Shown piece by piece: positions 30,170 to 41,289 of a stretch of 64,000 nucleotides of DNA. The translations under genes and the position numbers were made by a program. Source of the stretch: Megaustenia siamemsis (lineage: Eukaryota > Mollusca > Gastropoda > Stylommatophora > Ariophantidae); NCBI GenBank assembly GCA_032433765.1, contig JAVIAB010000159.1, forward strand, positions 60,764,043 to 60,828,042, read 5' to 3'. Under the pieces are notes generated by a model that was not told the DNA's origin, did no database searches, and saw only the letters and a program-made list of their open reading frames with translations. Each line of letters starts with the position of its first letter. The first letter of the stretch is position 1.

Positions 30170-30720
30170 ACCATTTGGGGGTGGTGATTTATGTTAAGAT
30201 TAGAATACACTAGTTGATTATTTATGTCAAGATTCAAGTATATAAGTTGACTATTTGTGTTATAATTAGAATATGTTAGTTGATCATTTATGACAAGATT
30301 AGAAATCATAGTTGACCATTAGTGTCAAAATTAGATTATATTAGTTGACCATTTGTGTCAAGATTAGATTTTATAAGTTGACCATTTGCGACAAAATTAG
30401 ATGGTTTTATTTAACCATTTGTGACAAAATTAGATTATATTAGTTGACTATTTGTGTCAAGATTAGATTATATTAGTTGCCGTTTTGTGACAAAATTAGA
30501 TTATATTAGTTGCCCATGTGTGACAATAGTAGATTATATTAGTTGCCCATTTGTGTCAAGATTAGATTATATTAATTGCCTTTTTATGTGAAAATTAGAT
30601 TATATTAGTTGCATTTTTGTGTCAAGATTAGTTTACATTAGTTGCAATTTTGTGTCAAGATTTGAATATATTAGTTGCCGTTTTGTGTCAAGATTAGATT
30701 ATATTATTTAACCATTTGTC
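30170..30720. repeat. Degenerate 33-bp A/T-rich satellite, block 1
   Basis: About 16 copies of a 33-bp unit (core TTGACCATTTGTGTCAAGAT followed by TAGATTATATTAG) with many substitutions. The same family reappears at 31,200-31,450 and 35,125-35,470 on the same strand, separated only by LINE insertions. It is unrelated in sequence to the 33-bp satellite around the Polinton. Confidence 0.85.
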
Positions 30721-30879
30721 GTAAAAAAAAGAACAAGCGCCATGACCAGATAATATATCAATAGATGATTTATAAGATTTATGTGAGACTGTTATTAAAA
30801 TATCATAACGGATTTGCTTAATGACATTTATAACTACGCTCAGATTCCGTATGCTTTTCTACTATCTACATTTTATTAC

Positions 30880-31085
30880 AAGAAACGCCATTCTGCCCTG
30901 TCTCTTGCTTTGATGGTGCAGGTTGTCTTAGGCTGACTTGCCCATCTTTTGATGTTACTGTTCCAGGTTAGGTTTTGTTCTGTCTCTGCCTGTATTACCC
31001 TGTATTTTCCTTTCCAATATTACTTTCTGTAGGTTGTTGTGTCTTTTAACATGCCCTACAACTTTAATTTGTCTTGTTCTAATTA
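30880..31085 (-). mobile_element. LINE 3' end fragment (third family)
   Basis: Plus-strand text CTTGCTTTGATGGTGCAGG, GACTTGCCCATCTTTTGATG and GTTGTGTCTTTTAACATGCCC match 39,195-39,360 and 4,950-5,075, i.e. the C-terminal coding end of that family read on the minus strand. Truncated on both sides. Confidence 0.8.
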
Positions 31086-31089
31086 ATTA

Positions 31090-31190
31090 ATAAAAGATCA
31101 GCCATTGACATTATGACAGGCAGGAAAGACCGAGAGTGTGGAGAGAGATGATCGTCTACGTCAGCCGGCATGGCACCTGATTATTATTAT
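31090..31190 (+). mobile_element. LINE 3' terminus scrap
   Basis: Plus strand encodes the terminal phrase MIVYVSRHGT followed by a stop and a TTATTATTATT tail, equivalent to the ends at 37,955 and 60,530. About 100 bp only. Confidence 0.65.
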
Positions 31191-31199
31191 TTGAGGTAA

Positions 31200-31450
31200 C
31201 ATTAGAATACAATTGTTGCAGATTTGTGGAAAGATTAGAATATATTATTTGACTATTTGTGATAAATTTATAATATATTACTTGACTATTTGTGATAAAA
31301 TTATAAATTATTACTTGACTATTTGTGATAAGAATAGAATATATTACTTGACTATTTGTGATCAGATTAGAATATATTACTTGACTATTTGTTATAAAAT
31401 TAGAAATTATTACTTGACTATATGTGATCAGATTTAGAATATAGTAGTAG
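31200..31450. repeat. Degenerate 33-bp A/T-rich satellite, block 2
   Basis: Seven to eight copies (core TTGACTATTTGTGATAAAAT followed by TATAAATTATTAC). Same strand and unit as the blocks at 30,170 and 35,125. Confidence 0.9.
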
Positions 31451-31454
31451 CCTC

Positions 31455-34417
31455 CGTCAGTCATAGTTGACTATGGATTTTTCAGCGCCCCTAGAAATGT
31501 TATTTTTTTCCTTTCTTTTCTTTCGTCGTGTATTCTCTTTCTCTATGAATATGTCTGCTTCTTCTTTGAGGTGAACCTTTAGAGTGTGTTTCCAGAGATT
31601 GCGGTCTGCAGCTATGTCTTCCCATGCTGCCGGGTTTATGTTCAGAGTCTTCATGTCGCGTTTACACACATCTACAAATAGTAGTTTTGGGCGCCATCTA
31701 GTTCTTTTACCATATGCCAGTTGTCCGTAGAGTATATCTTTTGGTACGCGGCCATCTTTCATACGGTATACATGGCCAAGCAAGCGTAACCTACGTTGTT
31801 TGAGCAGCGCGATATCAAGTTGTAGTTGTCGATAGAGATTTCAGGTGTTGCTTCGGCGTCCTGACCGAGTATATTAGTTTTCTGCAAACTTATTATTAGA
31901 CCGAAGTCCCGGCAGGCATGCGCAAAGCGATGTACCATGCTCTGGAGTTCTTCCTGACTTTGCGTGACAAGTGCAGCGTCGTCAGCAAATAACAGATCTC
32001 TAATAGAGATATGTCTGACCTTAGACCTTGCCTTTAGTCTTGAGATATTGAACAATCGACCATCAGATCTAGTATGCAGATAGACACCTTCATTTGCATG
32101 TGAGAATGCATGTTTTAACAGAACAGCGAAGAAGATTACAAATAGAGTTGGAGCAAGAACGCATCCCTGCTTGACACCACTGCGTATGCCGAAGGGTTGT
32201 GATGTACTGCCGTCGTATTGGATGGTGTCCTTCATGTCCTCGTGAAATGATTTGACTAACGTCAGTAGAGTATGTGGGCAGCCTATTTTGGAAAGTATTT
32301 TGAAAAGACCTTCTCTGCTGACAAGATCAAATGCCTTTGTAAGGTCGATAAAGGCAATGAAGAGAGGCTTTTTCTGCTCTCTAGATTTTTCTTGAAGTAG
32401 ACGTAAAGAGAAAATCATGTCTGCAGTTGATCTTCAGGATTTGAAGCCGCATTGCGATTCAGGATATACGCGTTCTGCGAGTTTTTGTAGCCTTCCTAAG
32501 ACAACTCTGGCGAAGGTCTTGCCGACTATGCTGAGTAAGGAGATGCCTCTGTAGTTGTTGCAGTCACTTCTATCTCCTTTATTTTTGTAGAGAGTTACAA
32601 TCACGGAGTCTCTCATATCTTGAGGAATGGCTTTCTCTTTCAAGCATAGATGTAGTACTTCAAGCAAGGGATGTAACAGTGCACTTTTGCAGGATTTAAT
32701 CAGATCGGGAGAGATCCCATCTTGTCCTGGAGCCTTGCCTGTGGCCAAGCTATCTATGGCCTTGCTAAGTTCCTCTACAGTTGGTTCAATGTCCAACTCT
32801 TCCATAGGTGGGAGACATTGTATAGCGTCAAGGGCGTTTGATGTAACAGTGTTTTGTATTAAATAAAGTGAAGAATAATGTTCCACCCATCTTTCCATCT
32901 GTTTGCCTCTATCTGTTATTTTCTCCCCAGTGGATGACTTTAGTGTGGCAATAGTGTATTGTGTTGGTCCAAGGGCTTTCTTTATGCCACCATGCATTAC
33001 TTTTAGGTTCCAGTTTGAGATGCAGTCTGGATGCTGTCGCTAAGCTGGAGCCAGTACTCATTAGCACAGCGTCGAGCTGTTTGCTGGACTTTGTTTCCTG
33101 GTCATTTTAATAGCCTGCAGAGTATTTGCATTAGGTGGGCGCTTGTGATCTAAGAAGGCAGCACTTTAGCTTCGATTACGGGTGTCATAACATGGGAGTT
33201 GGCTTCAAACCAATCGTGAGACTTAAGTGTCTGTTTTCCAAAGATGCTAACCGTGTTGTTGTAGATGACGTTGCGAAGATGCTCCCATTTTTCCACAGCG
33301 CTGTTGTAGTGTTCATGAGCGCTTTGCTCTCATTGATGGTCTTGTTGAACTGCTCGACCAATCCAGAATGTGTTAGCTTGCTAGTGTCTATGTGTTAGCT
33401 TGCTAGTGTCTATGTGTTTGCTTGCTAGTGTCTATGTGTTTGCTTGCTAGTGTCTATGCGAGGTCTCTTCTTTGGCTGCCTGGCATTGTGGAACCTCCTG
33501 GGCAGTAGCTTGAGTTTGCAGCAGACTAGTGAATGATCCGAGTCACAGTCTGCACTGTAGTATGACCGTGTGTGAATTACAGATTTGAGGAAAGGGCGTC
33601 TGACAAGTATCAAGTCCAGCTGGTGCCAGTGTTTCGATCGTGGGTGTCTCCAAGATACTTTATGCTGAGGCTTGGTTTTGAAAAAAAGTATTTGTGACGC
33701 ACAGGTTATGATAGGCGCACAACTCTAGAAGTCTTTGGCCGTTTTCATTTAGTTTACCAACTCCAAAGCGACCGATGCAGGTTGGCCACGAACTGTGGTC
33801 TGCGCCAATTCTAGCATTGAAATCCCCCATCAGAATAATGTGATCTTGTCCTGGTATACTTTCCATGACTTCTGCCAAATTTTCGTAGAAATTGTCCTTG
33901 GTTTCAGATGACGAGCACAAGGTCGGAGCGTACACACTTATAAGAGTAACTGGTCCTGATGCTGTATTAAGGCAAAGTGTTAGTATTCGCTCTGATGCAT
34001 TCTGACCGAGTGTAACCAGACCTTTTAGAGATTTGTTCACAGCAAATCCCACACCGTGTTCTCTGATATCGTCTCTGCTCTTTCCTTGCCAATAGAACAC
34101 GTAGTCCGCCTCGTTCAGCATGCCTGATCCTGCCAAACGTGTCTCTTGAAGTGCGGCTATATCCACCCGAAGTCTTTTTAAGTTCATTATTGATTATGGC
34201 TGTCTTTATGGCGTCGTTTATATCACGCAAATTGTCAGATAGGCCAGTTTGCATTGTGCGGACGTCCCAGCAACCCAAACGTAGGTTGAGTGTCTTAATT
34301 GTTGGTTTCACTTGTGTGGCAGGGGTGGATGGTAATCTGTCGACACCAAAATGGCGAATCTGGAGTGTCCTCTCCAGGGCGCGAGCTTGGGCAGAAAAAG
34401 AAAGAGACAAGTTGTTG
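31455..34417 (-). mobile_element. LINE with AP endonuclease and RT (decayed)
   Basis: Minus strand, from the 5' side: AP endonuclease with ALQETRLAGSG, VISVYAP-type LISVYAPTL, ILMGDFNARIGAD and DSDHSLVCCKL (34,190-33,470), a Lys/Arg linker, then RT with GKAPGQDGI, NNYRGISLLSIVGK, QCGF (32,997-32,440), FIDLTKAFD, GVKQGCVLAPTLF and FADDAALV, carrying the catalytic Asp pair (32,418-31,900). The C-terminus (GHVYRMKDGRVPK, 31,783-31,457) follows after a deletion. Stops and frameshifts separate the blocks, so it is inactive. A 22-bp repeat (33,369-33,456) lies in the linker and a 36-bp array (34,418-35,029) replaces the 5' end. The insertion lies within a 33-bp satellite. Confidence 0.9.
33369..33456. 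repeat. 22-bp tandem repeat within the LINE linker
   Basis: Four copies of TGTGTTAGCTTGCTAGTGTC+TA (third and fourth with TTTGC for TTAGC). Read on the minus strand they fall in the Lys/Thr-rich linker between endonuclease and RT. Local amplification of LINE sequence. Confidence 0.9.
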
Positions 34418-35029
34418 CCCATGCAACATGTTTCTTCACTCCACAAAGCCGAGCCCATGCAACATGTTTCTTCACTCCACACAGCCGAGCCCATGCAACA
34501 TGTTTCTTCACTCCACACAGCCGAGCCCATGCAGCATGTTTCTTCACTCCACACAGCCGAGCCCATGCAACATGTTTCTTCACTCCACGCAGCCGAGCCC
34601 ATGCAACATGTTTCTTCACTCCACGCAGCCGAGCCCATACAACATGTTTCTTCACTCCACGCAGCCGAGCCCATGCAACATGTTTCTTCACTCCAGGCAG
34701 CCGAGCCCATACAACATGTTTCTTCACTCCACGCAGCCGAGCCCATGCAACATGTTTCTTCACTCCACACAGCCGAGCCCATGCAACATGTTTCTTCACT
34801 CCACGCAGCCGAGCCCATGCAAGATGTTTCTTCACCTCAGGCAGCCGAGCCCATGCAACATGTTTCTTCACTCCACGCAGCCGAGCCCATGCAACATGTT
34901 TCTTCACTCCGCGCAGCCGAGCCCATGCAACATGTTTCTTCACTCCACGCAGCCGAGCCCATGCAACATGTTTCTTCACTCCACGCAGCCGAGCCCATGC
35001 AACATGTTTCTTCACTCCACGCAGCCGAG
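34418..35029. repeat. 36-bp minisatellite at the LINE 5' end
   Basis: Seventeen copies of a 36-bp unit (core CCCATGCAACATGTTTCTTC then ACTCCACGCAGCCGAG). It directly abuts the minus-strand LINE at its 5' side and continues without a break from LINE leader sequence around 34,380-34,417. Open frames cross it on both strands because 36 is divisible by three. Confidence 0.95.
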
Positions 35030-35124
35030 TGATCCAAAGGTCTAGCAGGACAAGTACAGTTTGGTGCCAACTGCGTCGCTGGAGTTGCCAGAGCAATGTT
35101 GAAATCAACACTGAACTGAGATTA

Positions 35125-35470
35125 GAATATTCTGAGATTAGAATATATTACTTGACTATTTGTGATAAGATTATACTATATTACTTGACTATTTGAGAAA
35201 AGTTTAGAATATATTAATTGATTATTTGTGATAAAATTAGAAATTATTACTTGACTATTTGTGATAAGATTAGAATATATTACTTGACTATTTGTGATAA
35301 GATTAGAATATATTGCTTGACTATTTGTTATAAGAATGGAATATATTATTTGACTATTTGTGATAAGATTAGAAAACATCAGCTTATTATTTGTTGCAAA
35401 GTTACAATATACGCGTTGACTATTTCTAGAAGAAATAAGGAAGAGTTGATTATTTGTTGAAATATTACAA
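35125..35470. repeat. Degenerate 33-bp A/T-rich satellite, block 3
   Basis: About ten copies (core TTGACTATTTGTGATAAGAT followed by TAGAATATATTAC), matching the blocks at 30,170 and 31,200. The next 35,471-35,680 holds no recognised feature. Confidence 0.9.
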
Positions 35471-35679
35471 TAAACTATACCGCAGTCACAAATGTTTGCC
35501 GTTTAAATTCCTTGAATTTCTCAGCAAATACATATCCTAGAAATTTTTTTTTCTTTTTGCGCTGTCCCGTTTTTGCCCCAAATTAAATTATTTTTATTGA
35601 TAAATGTTATATAGATTGCACTGAATTATCAAAACAGTTATTTTCTTCCTTATTCTTTTCAGTTTCTTAATACATTATC

Positions 35680-37955
35680 CAAGACGTCTGTGGACATGGA
35701 AAAGCCCAGGTGACGACGCGTGTAATCAAATTGATGAAATAATGATAAGCAATGCATTTAGAAACAGTCTGGTGTGTGTGAAAACTAGACCAGGGGCAGA
35801 TTGCAATAGTGATCATGTACCAGTTGTGGGAAAGCTTACAGTAAAATTAAAAAGAACAAAACGAGCCTCAGTTAACATCAAGTTAAATTTAGATTTACTA
35901 AAATCAGACAAGAAGCTGCAAGACAAATATAAAATCACAATTCAGATCCGGTACAATGCAATAGAGGGAGCCGCGATAGCTCAGTGGTTAGTGAACTGGA
36001 CTACAAAGGACAAGGGGTAGGGTTCGATCCCAACCGACGGCTTCCGGGTTCACCCAGCCTTTAATGGGTACCGGATATTTTTCTGGGAAAGTGAAGCGGT
36101 ACGGGCGTAATACCGACCACATTTCCCCAATTGTGTCGAAGGTCTGTAAAATTTATGGTCACTAACACCATATTCCCTATACGCCACTTGGCGTGACGGG
36201 GGTACTTTACCTTTTTTTTTTACAATGCAATAGAGAAGATACAAAGCATTGATGAACAGTGGGAATTGCTAAAAGAATCAATGCAACAAACATCAAAAGA
36301 TTTCATACCATCAGTGAGGACAAATTCAAGAAGGAAATAGATGACAGACGACATTTGTCTGAAATTGAACGATGGACAGAATACATTATGGATCTTTATA
36401 ATGATGAAAGAACGGAAGTAAATATTAAGGATAATGGAGAAGGACCAGAAATACTCAGAGAAGAAGTGGAAGACGCCTTGCGCAATATGAAAGCAGGCAA
36501 AGCTCCTGGACCAGATAATATAACTAAAGAAGAGATTGAAGCCATGGGTGATTTTGGAATAGAAATAATAACAAAAATATTGAATGATATCTACAACAGC
36601 GGATATATACCAGATGACATGCTCAAATCAATATTCATAGCCCTACCAAAGAAATCGGGTGCGATTGAATGCGATGATCATCGCACAATAAGCCTTATGA
36701 GTCATATGACTAAGATATTACTAAGAATCATCATGCGAAGAGTGCGAAACAAAATCAGTCCAGAAATTAGCGATGAACGGTGTGGTTTTGTTAGAGATAA
36801 AGGAACAAGCAATGCAATTTATATCATAAGGTCTTTAGTAGAAAGAGCCATAAAAGTGAAAACAGATCTATACCTATGTTTCATAGATTACACCAAGGCA
36901 TTTGACAATGTAAAGCACCAAGAAATAATCACAAATTTTAGAAAGCATAAACGTAGACAGCAAAGATCTAAGAATAATAAAGAACGTACTGGCAACAAAC
37001 AGCGACCATAAGAACTGGAAACCAATTGGGAATGTTTCAACAAATAAAACAGGGTGTTAGTCAAGGTTGTGTGCTGTCACCAGATTTGTTTAATATTTAT
37101 TGTGATATTATTTTAAGATCCATCACGGGCATGCCTGGAATAACAGTTAGAGGTCATAATATAAATAATCTAAGGTATGCTGATGATACAGTATTAATCG
37201 CTATAAAGTGAAAATGAGTTACAAGAAATGTTGGACATTATAGTGAAAGAAAGCAAAAAAAAAAAAGGACTCAGTCTTAATAGCAAAAAGACAGAGGTAA
37301 TGGTTACAGCAAAGAAAAAGACATCACCTCAGGGCAAAATAAAGACAAGTGGAACAATATTAAAACAGATAAATGAGTTTAAATATTTGGGAACTTTGTT
37401 AATCTCAGACAGAAGATGAACAAAAGAGGTGAGATGCAGAATGCCTCAGGCAAAAGCAGCTTTCCAAAATTGAGGAAGATACTATGCAATCCATTTTTGA
37501 TAATAGAAACAAGAAAAGGAGTTTTTAAATGTTACGTAGAGCCAGTCTTAACATATGGATGCGAATCATGGACAATAGGACAACAGACAAGAAAATTACT
37601 GGAGTCTGTAGAAATGTGGTTATACAGAAGAATGATGAGAGTACCATGGACAGCTAAGAAGAGAAATGAAGATGTTCTGAGAGAGGTCAAAGCAAAAAGA
37701 GAGCTAATTTCTAATGTTAGGAAGAAACAATCATCATTTCTTGGCCATGTAATGAGAAGAGAACAACTGGAATATATTGTAACAACTGGAAAAATTGAGG
37801 GACGAAGAGATAGAGGTAAGCAAAGAGTGAAAATAACAGACAGCTTAAGAGAATGGCTTGGCAGAAGGTCAACAACAGAGATGATAAATAGCTGCCGAAA
37901 TCGAAAGTTGTGGAGAGACATGATCACCTACGCCAGTAGGCCTGGTACTTGATGT
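35680..37955 (+). mobile_element. LINE with AP endonuclease end and full RT (frameshifted)
   Basis: Plus strand: endonuclease C-terminus (ADCNSDHVPVVGKLTVKLK, 35,805-35,860), interrupted by a SINE at 35,967-36,220, then RT: GKAPGPDNITKEEIEAM (about 36,500), HRTISLMSHMTKILLRI, FIDYTKAFDNV, GVSQGCVLSPDLF (37,050), NLRYADDTVLI (37,170, catalytic Asp pair kept), a C-terminal region with VLTYGCESWTIG and VPWTAKKRNEDVL, and a terminal RDMITYASRPGT at 37,952. At least three frameshifts. The conceptual element would be of ordinary LINE length apart from the missing 5' end. Confidence 0.9.
35967..36220 (+). mobile_element. tRNA-derived SINE with 15-bp target duplication
   Basis: The head has the RNA polymerase III boxes TAGCTCAGTGG (A) and GGTTCGATCCC (B), followed by a body with CGGGTTCACCCAGCCTTTAA and a tail TATACGCCACTTGGCGTGACG ending in a T-rich run. 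Perfect 15-bp duplications TACAATGCAATAGAG lie at 35,952-35,966 and 36,221-36,235. Removing the insert restores the LINE reading frame, so it jumped into an existing LINE. A second copy is at 29,300-29,705. Confidence 0.92.
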
Positions 37956-37959
37956 TGAT

Positions 37960-38690
37960 GAATACATTATTCCTCACACCGAATTAATTTGACAGTAGTG
38001 TAGTATATTTATTCTATTTCACAAATCAAAAGCGTACAATTGTTCATCAGTAGGTAATACTCCGTAAAATGATTGCCGATATGTCAATGACTTTGTTCCG
38101 TCTAAGTACAGTTTTTAATTTCTTTAGCGTCAACAATTCTTTGCTTTTGAAAAATAGATAGATCTCGTTAGATCACTTCTTTGTCCAAGTTGTCGAATTT
38201 ATATTTCCGTGGTTGCCCTCTTTTGGTTTGAATATAAACATTACCTTGTTCGGTGAGCCATCTCGATAATGTTTGGGAACTAATACCAAAGGCCTGTGGG
38301 TTCAAAGTTCAAAGAAGCAGCTTTTCACATTTAGCCTCAAATGTAAAATATTTATATAATTCCAATGTCAAGTTCTTGAAAGTAATGATTCTAGGGACAA
38401 AGGCCATTCCGAAAAAACCACACATTTTGAGTTAGGAAACTCCTCTGAATACTGCACTGAGATTCAGAAAACGAGGCAGTGACGCAAATTTTCAGCGCTT
38501 TCCGATATTCACGTTCATCTTGCGCAAATTAGTTTAAGATTTTCTTAAAAGAAACATGAAATGAGTTAGTTTGAACGGCCGGGTGAAAGCTACCACAATA
38601 TGATCTGTAGAACTTGTAAATACTAACAAAGCGAGGACTAGGACATATTTATATATCTGGAAGGAGCAGAAATCTATCCTAATTACATGA
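37960..38690. other. Unresolved region with weak HTH-like frame
   Basis: No repeats. On the minus strand about 38,310-38,180 reads AFGISSQTLSRWLTEQGNVY followed by KRGQPRKYKF, like a helix-turn-helix plus AT-hook of a transposase or insertion remnant, then stops at 38,180. No TIRs found. Otherwise I see nothing. Confidence 0.35.
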
Positions 38691-39030
38691 TTAAGAATGT
38701 TGAAAGTTCCCTGGACAGCTACAAAGACCAATCAGAAAGTTCTGAAAGAGGCCAACACAAAAAGGGTGCTCTTAAAAAAACATCAGAAAGAAGCAATGAA
38801 CATTTTTTTTGGCACATCAAGAGAAGAGGAAAGTTGGAATACTTGGTTAGAACTGGCAAAATAAAAGGAAAAAGATATCGCGGACGACAAAGAGAGAAAA
38901 TACTGGATAGCTTGGTGTCGTGGCATGGAAAGCAGTCAACAACAGAACTCATACGATGCACTGTGGATAGAAGGTTGTGAAAGGACATGATCGCCAACGC
39001 CAACCGGTACGGCATATGTTGATGATGAAT
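38690..39030 (+). mobile_element. LINE 3' end
   Basis: Plus strand encodes the same C-terminal blocks as 3,640-4,192 (WHIKRRGKLEYLVRTGKIKG, RGRQREKILDSLVSWHGKQS) and ends with a GTTGATGATGA tail. Begins abruptly at 38,690, 5'-truncated. Confidence 0.85.
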
Positions 39031-39127
39031 TACATGGCAAGAATAAAACATTTGTAACACGCTGTTCTTGATATCAATATAAATAAATGTGCATTTTCTT
39101 TACTTCACTAATGCTGAGATATAATTT

Positions 39128-41128
39128 ATACATCATCATCATCATCGTGTGCCTTCTCCGCAACGAAGGTTGGCTACCATGGATCGCCATTCTACTCTGT
39201 TTCTTGCTTTGATGGTGCAGGCTGTCATAGATTGACTTGTCCATCTTTTGATGTTACTCGTCCATGTTAGTGTTGGTCTGCCTCTGCCTCTTTTACTTTG
39301 TATTTTTCCTTCCAATATTACTTTTAGTAGGCTGTTGTGTCTTTTAACATGCCCCAAAAATGTCATGCCTTGTCTTAATTGTATTTAGTAGTTCTCTTTT
39401 TATTTTCATTTGTTTTAAAACTGTATCATTTGTTATCTTTTGTGTCCATCCAATTCTACCATTTCTTCTGTAAATCCACATTTCAAAAGGCTTCAATTTT
39501 CTGCTCTGTTTTCTTGTCTAATGTCCATGTTTCTGCACCATACAGGAATATTGAGAAGATGTAACATTTTGCCATTCTTAGTTTCAGCCCTGCTGATATT
39601 TGTTTTGTTGTTAGTATATTTTTCATGGTATTAAAATTACATTTTGCCATACCTATTATTTTGTTTATTTCAGTTTTGCATTTTCCATCATTAGTTATAG
39701 AATATCCCAGGTAGTTGTAACTCTGGACTGTCTCCAGATGTATTCCCTCAACTGTGATATTTAATTGTAGGTCTTGAGAATTTTCTTTGTTTATGATCAT
39801 AGTTTTAGCCTTTTTGATATTCATTTCTAGTCCATATTTTTTGCTTGTTATGTTTATCACATTAAGCAATTGTTGTAGGTCTTTATGATTGTCTGCTAGT
39901 AGAACGGTATCATCAGCATATCTTAGGTTATTGATTATCTTTGCATTAATGTTTAGGCCTGGAATCTCTGAGATGTTTTTAAAGATTTGCTCAGTGTATA
40001 GATTGAACAAGCTTGGTGATAGGATGCATCCTTGCCTTACTCCTCTTTTTATGTCCATGGTTGTAGAGTTCACCTTGTTATATCTTATTATTGCTGTTTG
40101 CTCCCAGTACAAATTACATATTAGTCGTATGTCTGTGTCATCTAGATTTATATCCTTTAGGCAGTCTATAATTTGGTTATGGTGTATTCTATCGAAAGCT
40201 TTGGTGTAGTCTATAAAGCAGGCATATATTGGTTTGTTTACTTCTATGTACTTTTCAATCAATGTTCTCATGCTAAATATGGCTTCTTTTGTCCCACTGT
40301 TTTTCCTAAAACCAAATTGTTGCTCATCTAATTCAGTATTGATTTTATTCTGGATCCTTCCCTGTATAACTTTTAGTAAAATGTTTGTTACCTGGCTCAT
40401 TAGGCTTATTGTTCTGAAGTCACTGCATTCAACTGCACCATTCTTTTTAGGCAATGCAAAGAAAGCTGATGTTTTTAGATCGTTTGGTATGTATCCTGTA
40501 TGGTATATGTCATTGCATATGTCTGTGATTACTTCGACGCCAAACTCTTCTAGAGCCTGTATCATCTCTATCTGTATATTGTCAGGCCCTGCTGCTTTTC
40601 CCTTTTTAATTGTTTTTATAGCTTTTTCTACTTCAGATTTCAGGATTTTATAGTTGTATGTACATTTTATGTCTGGCTTTTTGTCCCTTTCGTCATGAAA
40701 TAATTCTGTTATATATTCTTGCCATCTATCTATTATATCTCTGTTATCTGTTAGCATTCTTCCCTCTTTGTTTGCAATACATCCGTTTCCTGCAGCTTTT
40801 TTGTCTTTATTCGTCATTCTCTTTATTTCTGTGTGCATCTCTCTTAAGTTTTGTTTACTTTCCATAGTTTCGACTTCTAGACATCTTTGGTTGAGCCAGT
40901 CTTCTTTTGCCTTTTTGCACATTCTCCGTATTTCATTGTCAATATCCTTGTATCTGGCAGTGTTTTTCGCTTGTCTTCTTTCTTCCATTTCTTCTAAGAT
41001 TTTGTCAGTTATCCATTTTTATTTATTTGTTACTTTCCTTTTTGGACAAGGTGTTGCAGGATTCTTGCTGCTTTTTATGCATTGCCATTTTGTTGTGTCT
41101 TTTTCCTCAGGATGTGGATTATTATGAG
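39128..41128 (-). mobile_element. LINE, best-preserved copy in the window
   Basis: Minus-strand LINE covering the pre-RT linker, complete RT and C-terminus, with a CATCATCATCATC (ATG) tail at 39,131-39,143. The RT frame (39,483-40,988) is open. One frameshift near 39,480 separates it from the C-terminal segment GHVKRHNSLLKVILEGKIQS (about 39,360-39,300). 5'-truncated, with no endonuclease. Same family as 4,866-5,565. Confidence 0.9.
39483..40988 (-). CDS. LINE reverse transcriptase, 501 codons open
   Basis: RNA-dependent DNA polymerase for target-primed reverse transcription. Motifs in order: basic linker RRMCKKAKEDWLNQR, GKAAGPDNIQIEMI (about 133-146), DFRTISLMSQVTNILLK, GFRKNSGT, FIDYTKAFDRIHHNQI (motif A Asp), GVRQGCILSPSLF (motif B), NNLRYADDTVLLA (motif C, YADD intact), YGLEMNIKKAKTM, LETVQSYNYLGYSIT, and a thumb ending at ETWTLDKKTEQK. 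All catalytic Asp residues are present. It lacks the N-terminal endonuclease and, through a frameshift, its C-terminal tail, so it is not a full ORF2. Possibly a young copy. Confidence 0.85.
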   Translation of the reverse strand: MEERRQAKNTARYKDIDNEIRRMCKKAKEDWLNQRCLEVETMESKQNLREMHTEIKRMTNKDKKAAGNGCIANKEGRMLTDNRDIIDRWQEYITELFHDERDKKPDIKCTYNYKILKSEVEKAIKTIKKGKAAGPDNIQIEMIQALEEFGVEVITDICNDIYHTGYIPNDLKTSAFFALPKKNGAVECSDFRTISLMSQVTNILLKVIQGRIQNKINTELDEQQFGFRKNSGTKEAIFSMRTLIEKYIEVNKPIYACFIDYTKAFDRIHHNQIIDCLKDINLDDTDIRLICNLYWEQTAIIRYNKVNSTTMDIKRGVRQGCILSPSLFNLYTEQIFKNISEIPGLNINAKIINNLRYADDTVLLADNHKDLQQLLNVINITSKKYGLEMNIKKAKTMIINKENSQDLQLNITVEGIHLETVQSYNYLGYSITNDGKCKTEINKIIGMAKCNFNTMKNILTTKQISAGLKLRMAKCYIFSIFLYGAETWTLDKKTEQKIEAF

Positions 41129-41183
41129 GAATACTATAATTTATTAAACAACAGCAAACATTTGTGAACGCTTTTATGAAGCT

Positions 41184-41272
41184 CCATTTAGTGACGCTTA
41201 ATTTAGTGATGCCACATGTAGTGACGCTCCATTTAGTGACGTTTTATTTAGTGACGCTCCACGTAGTGACGC
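41184..41272. repeat. 18-19-bp short tandem repeat
   Basis: About five imperfect copies of a TTTAGTGACGCTCCA unit. Confidence 0.75.
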
Positions 41273-41289
41273 TATTGCTTTTTGGCTAT

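Noticed and set aside
34418..35029. CRISPR-like regular array
   Set aside because: Units are directly adjacent without unique spacers; eukaryotic minisatellite. The same applies to the 33-, 38- and 62-bp arrays.
35967..36040. Functional tRNA gene
   Set aside because: A and B boxes are present but the acceptor stem does not close and the unit has a SINE body, tail and target duplication.
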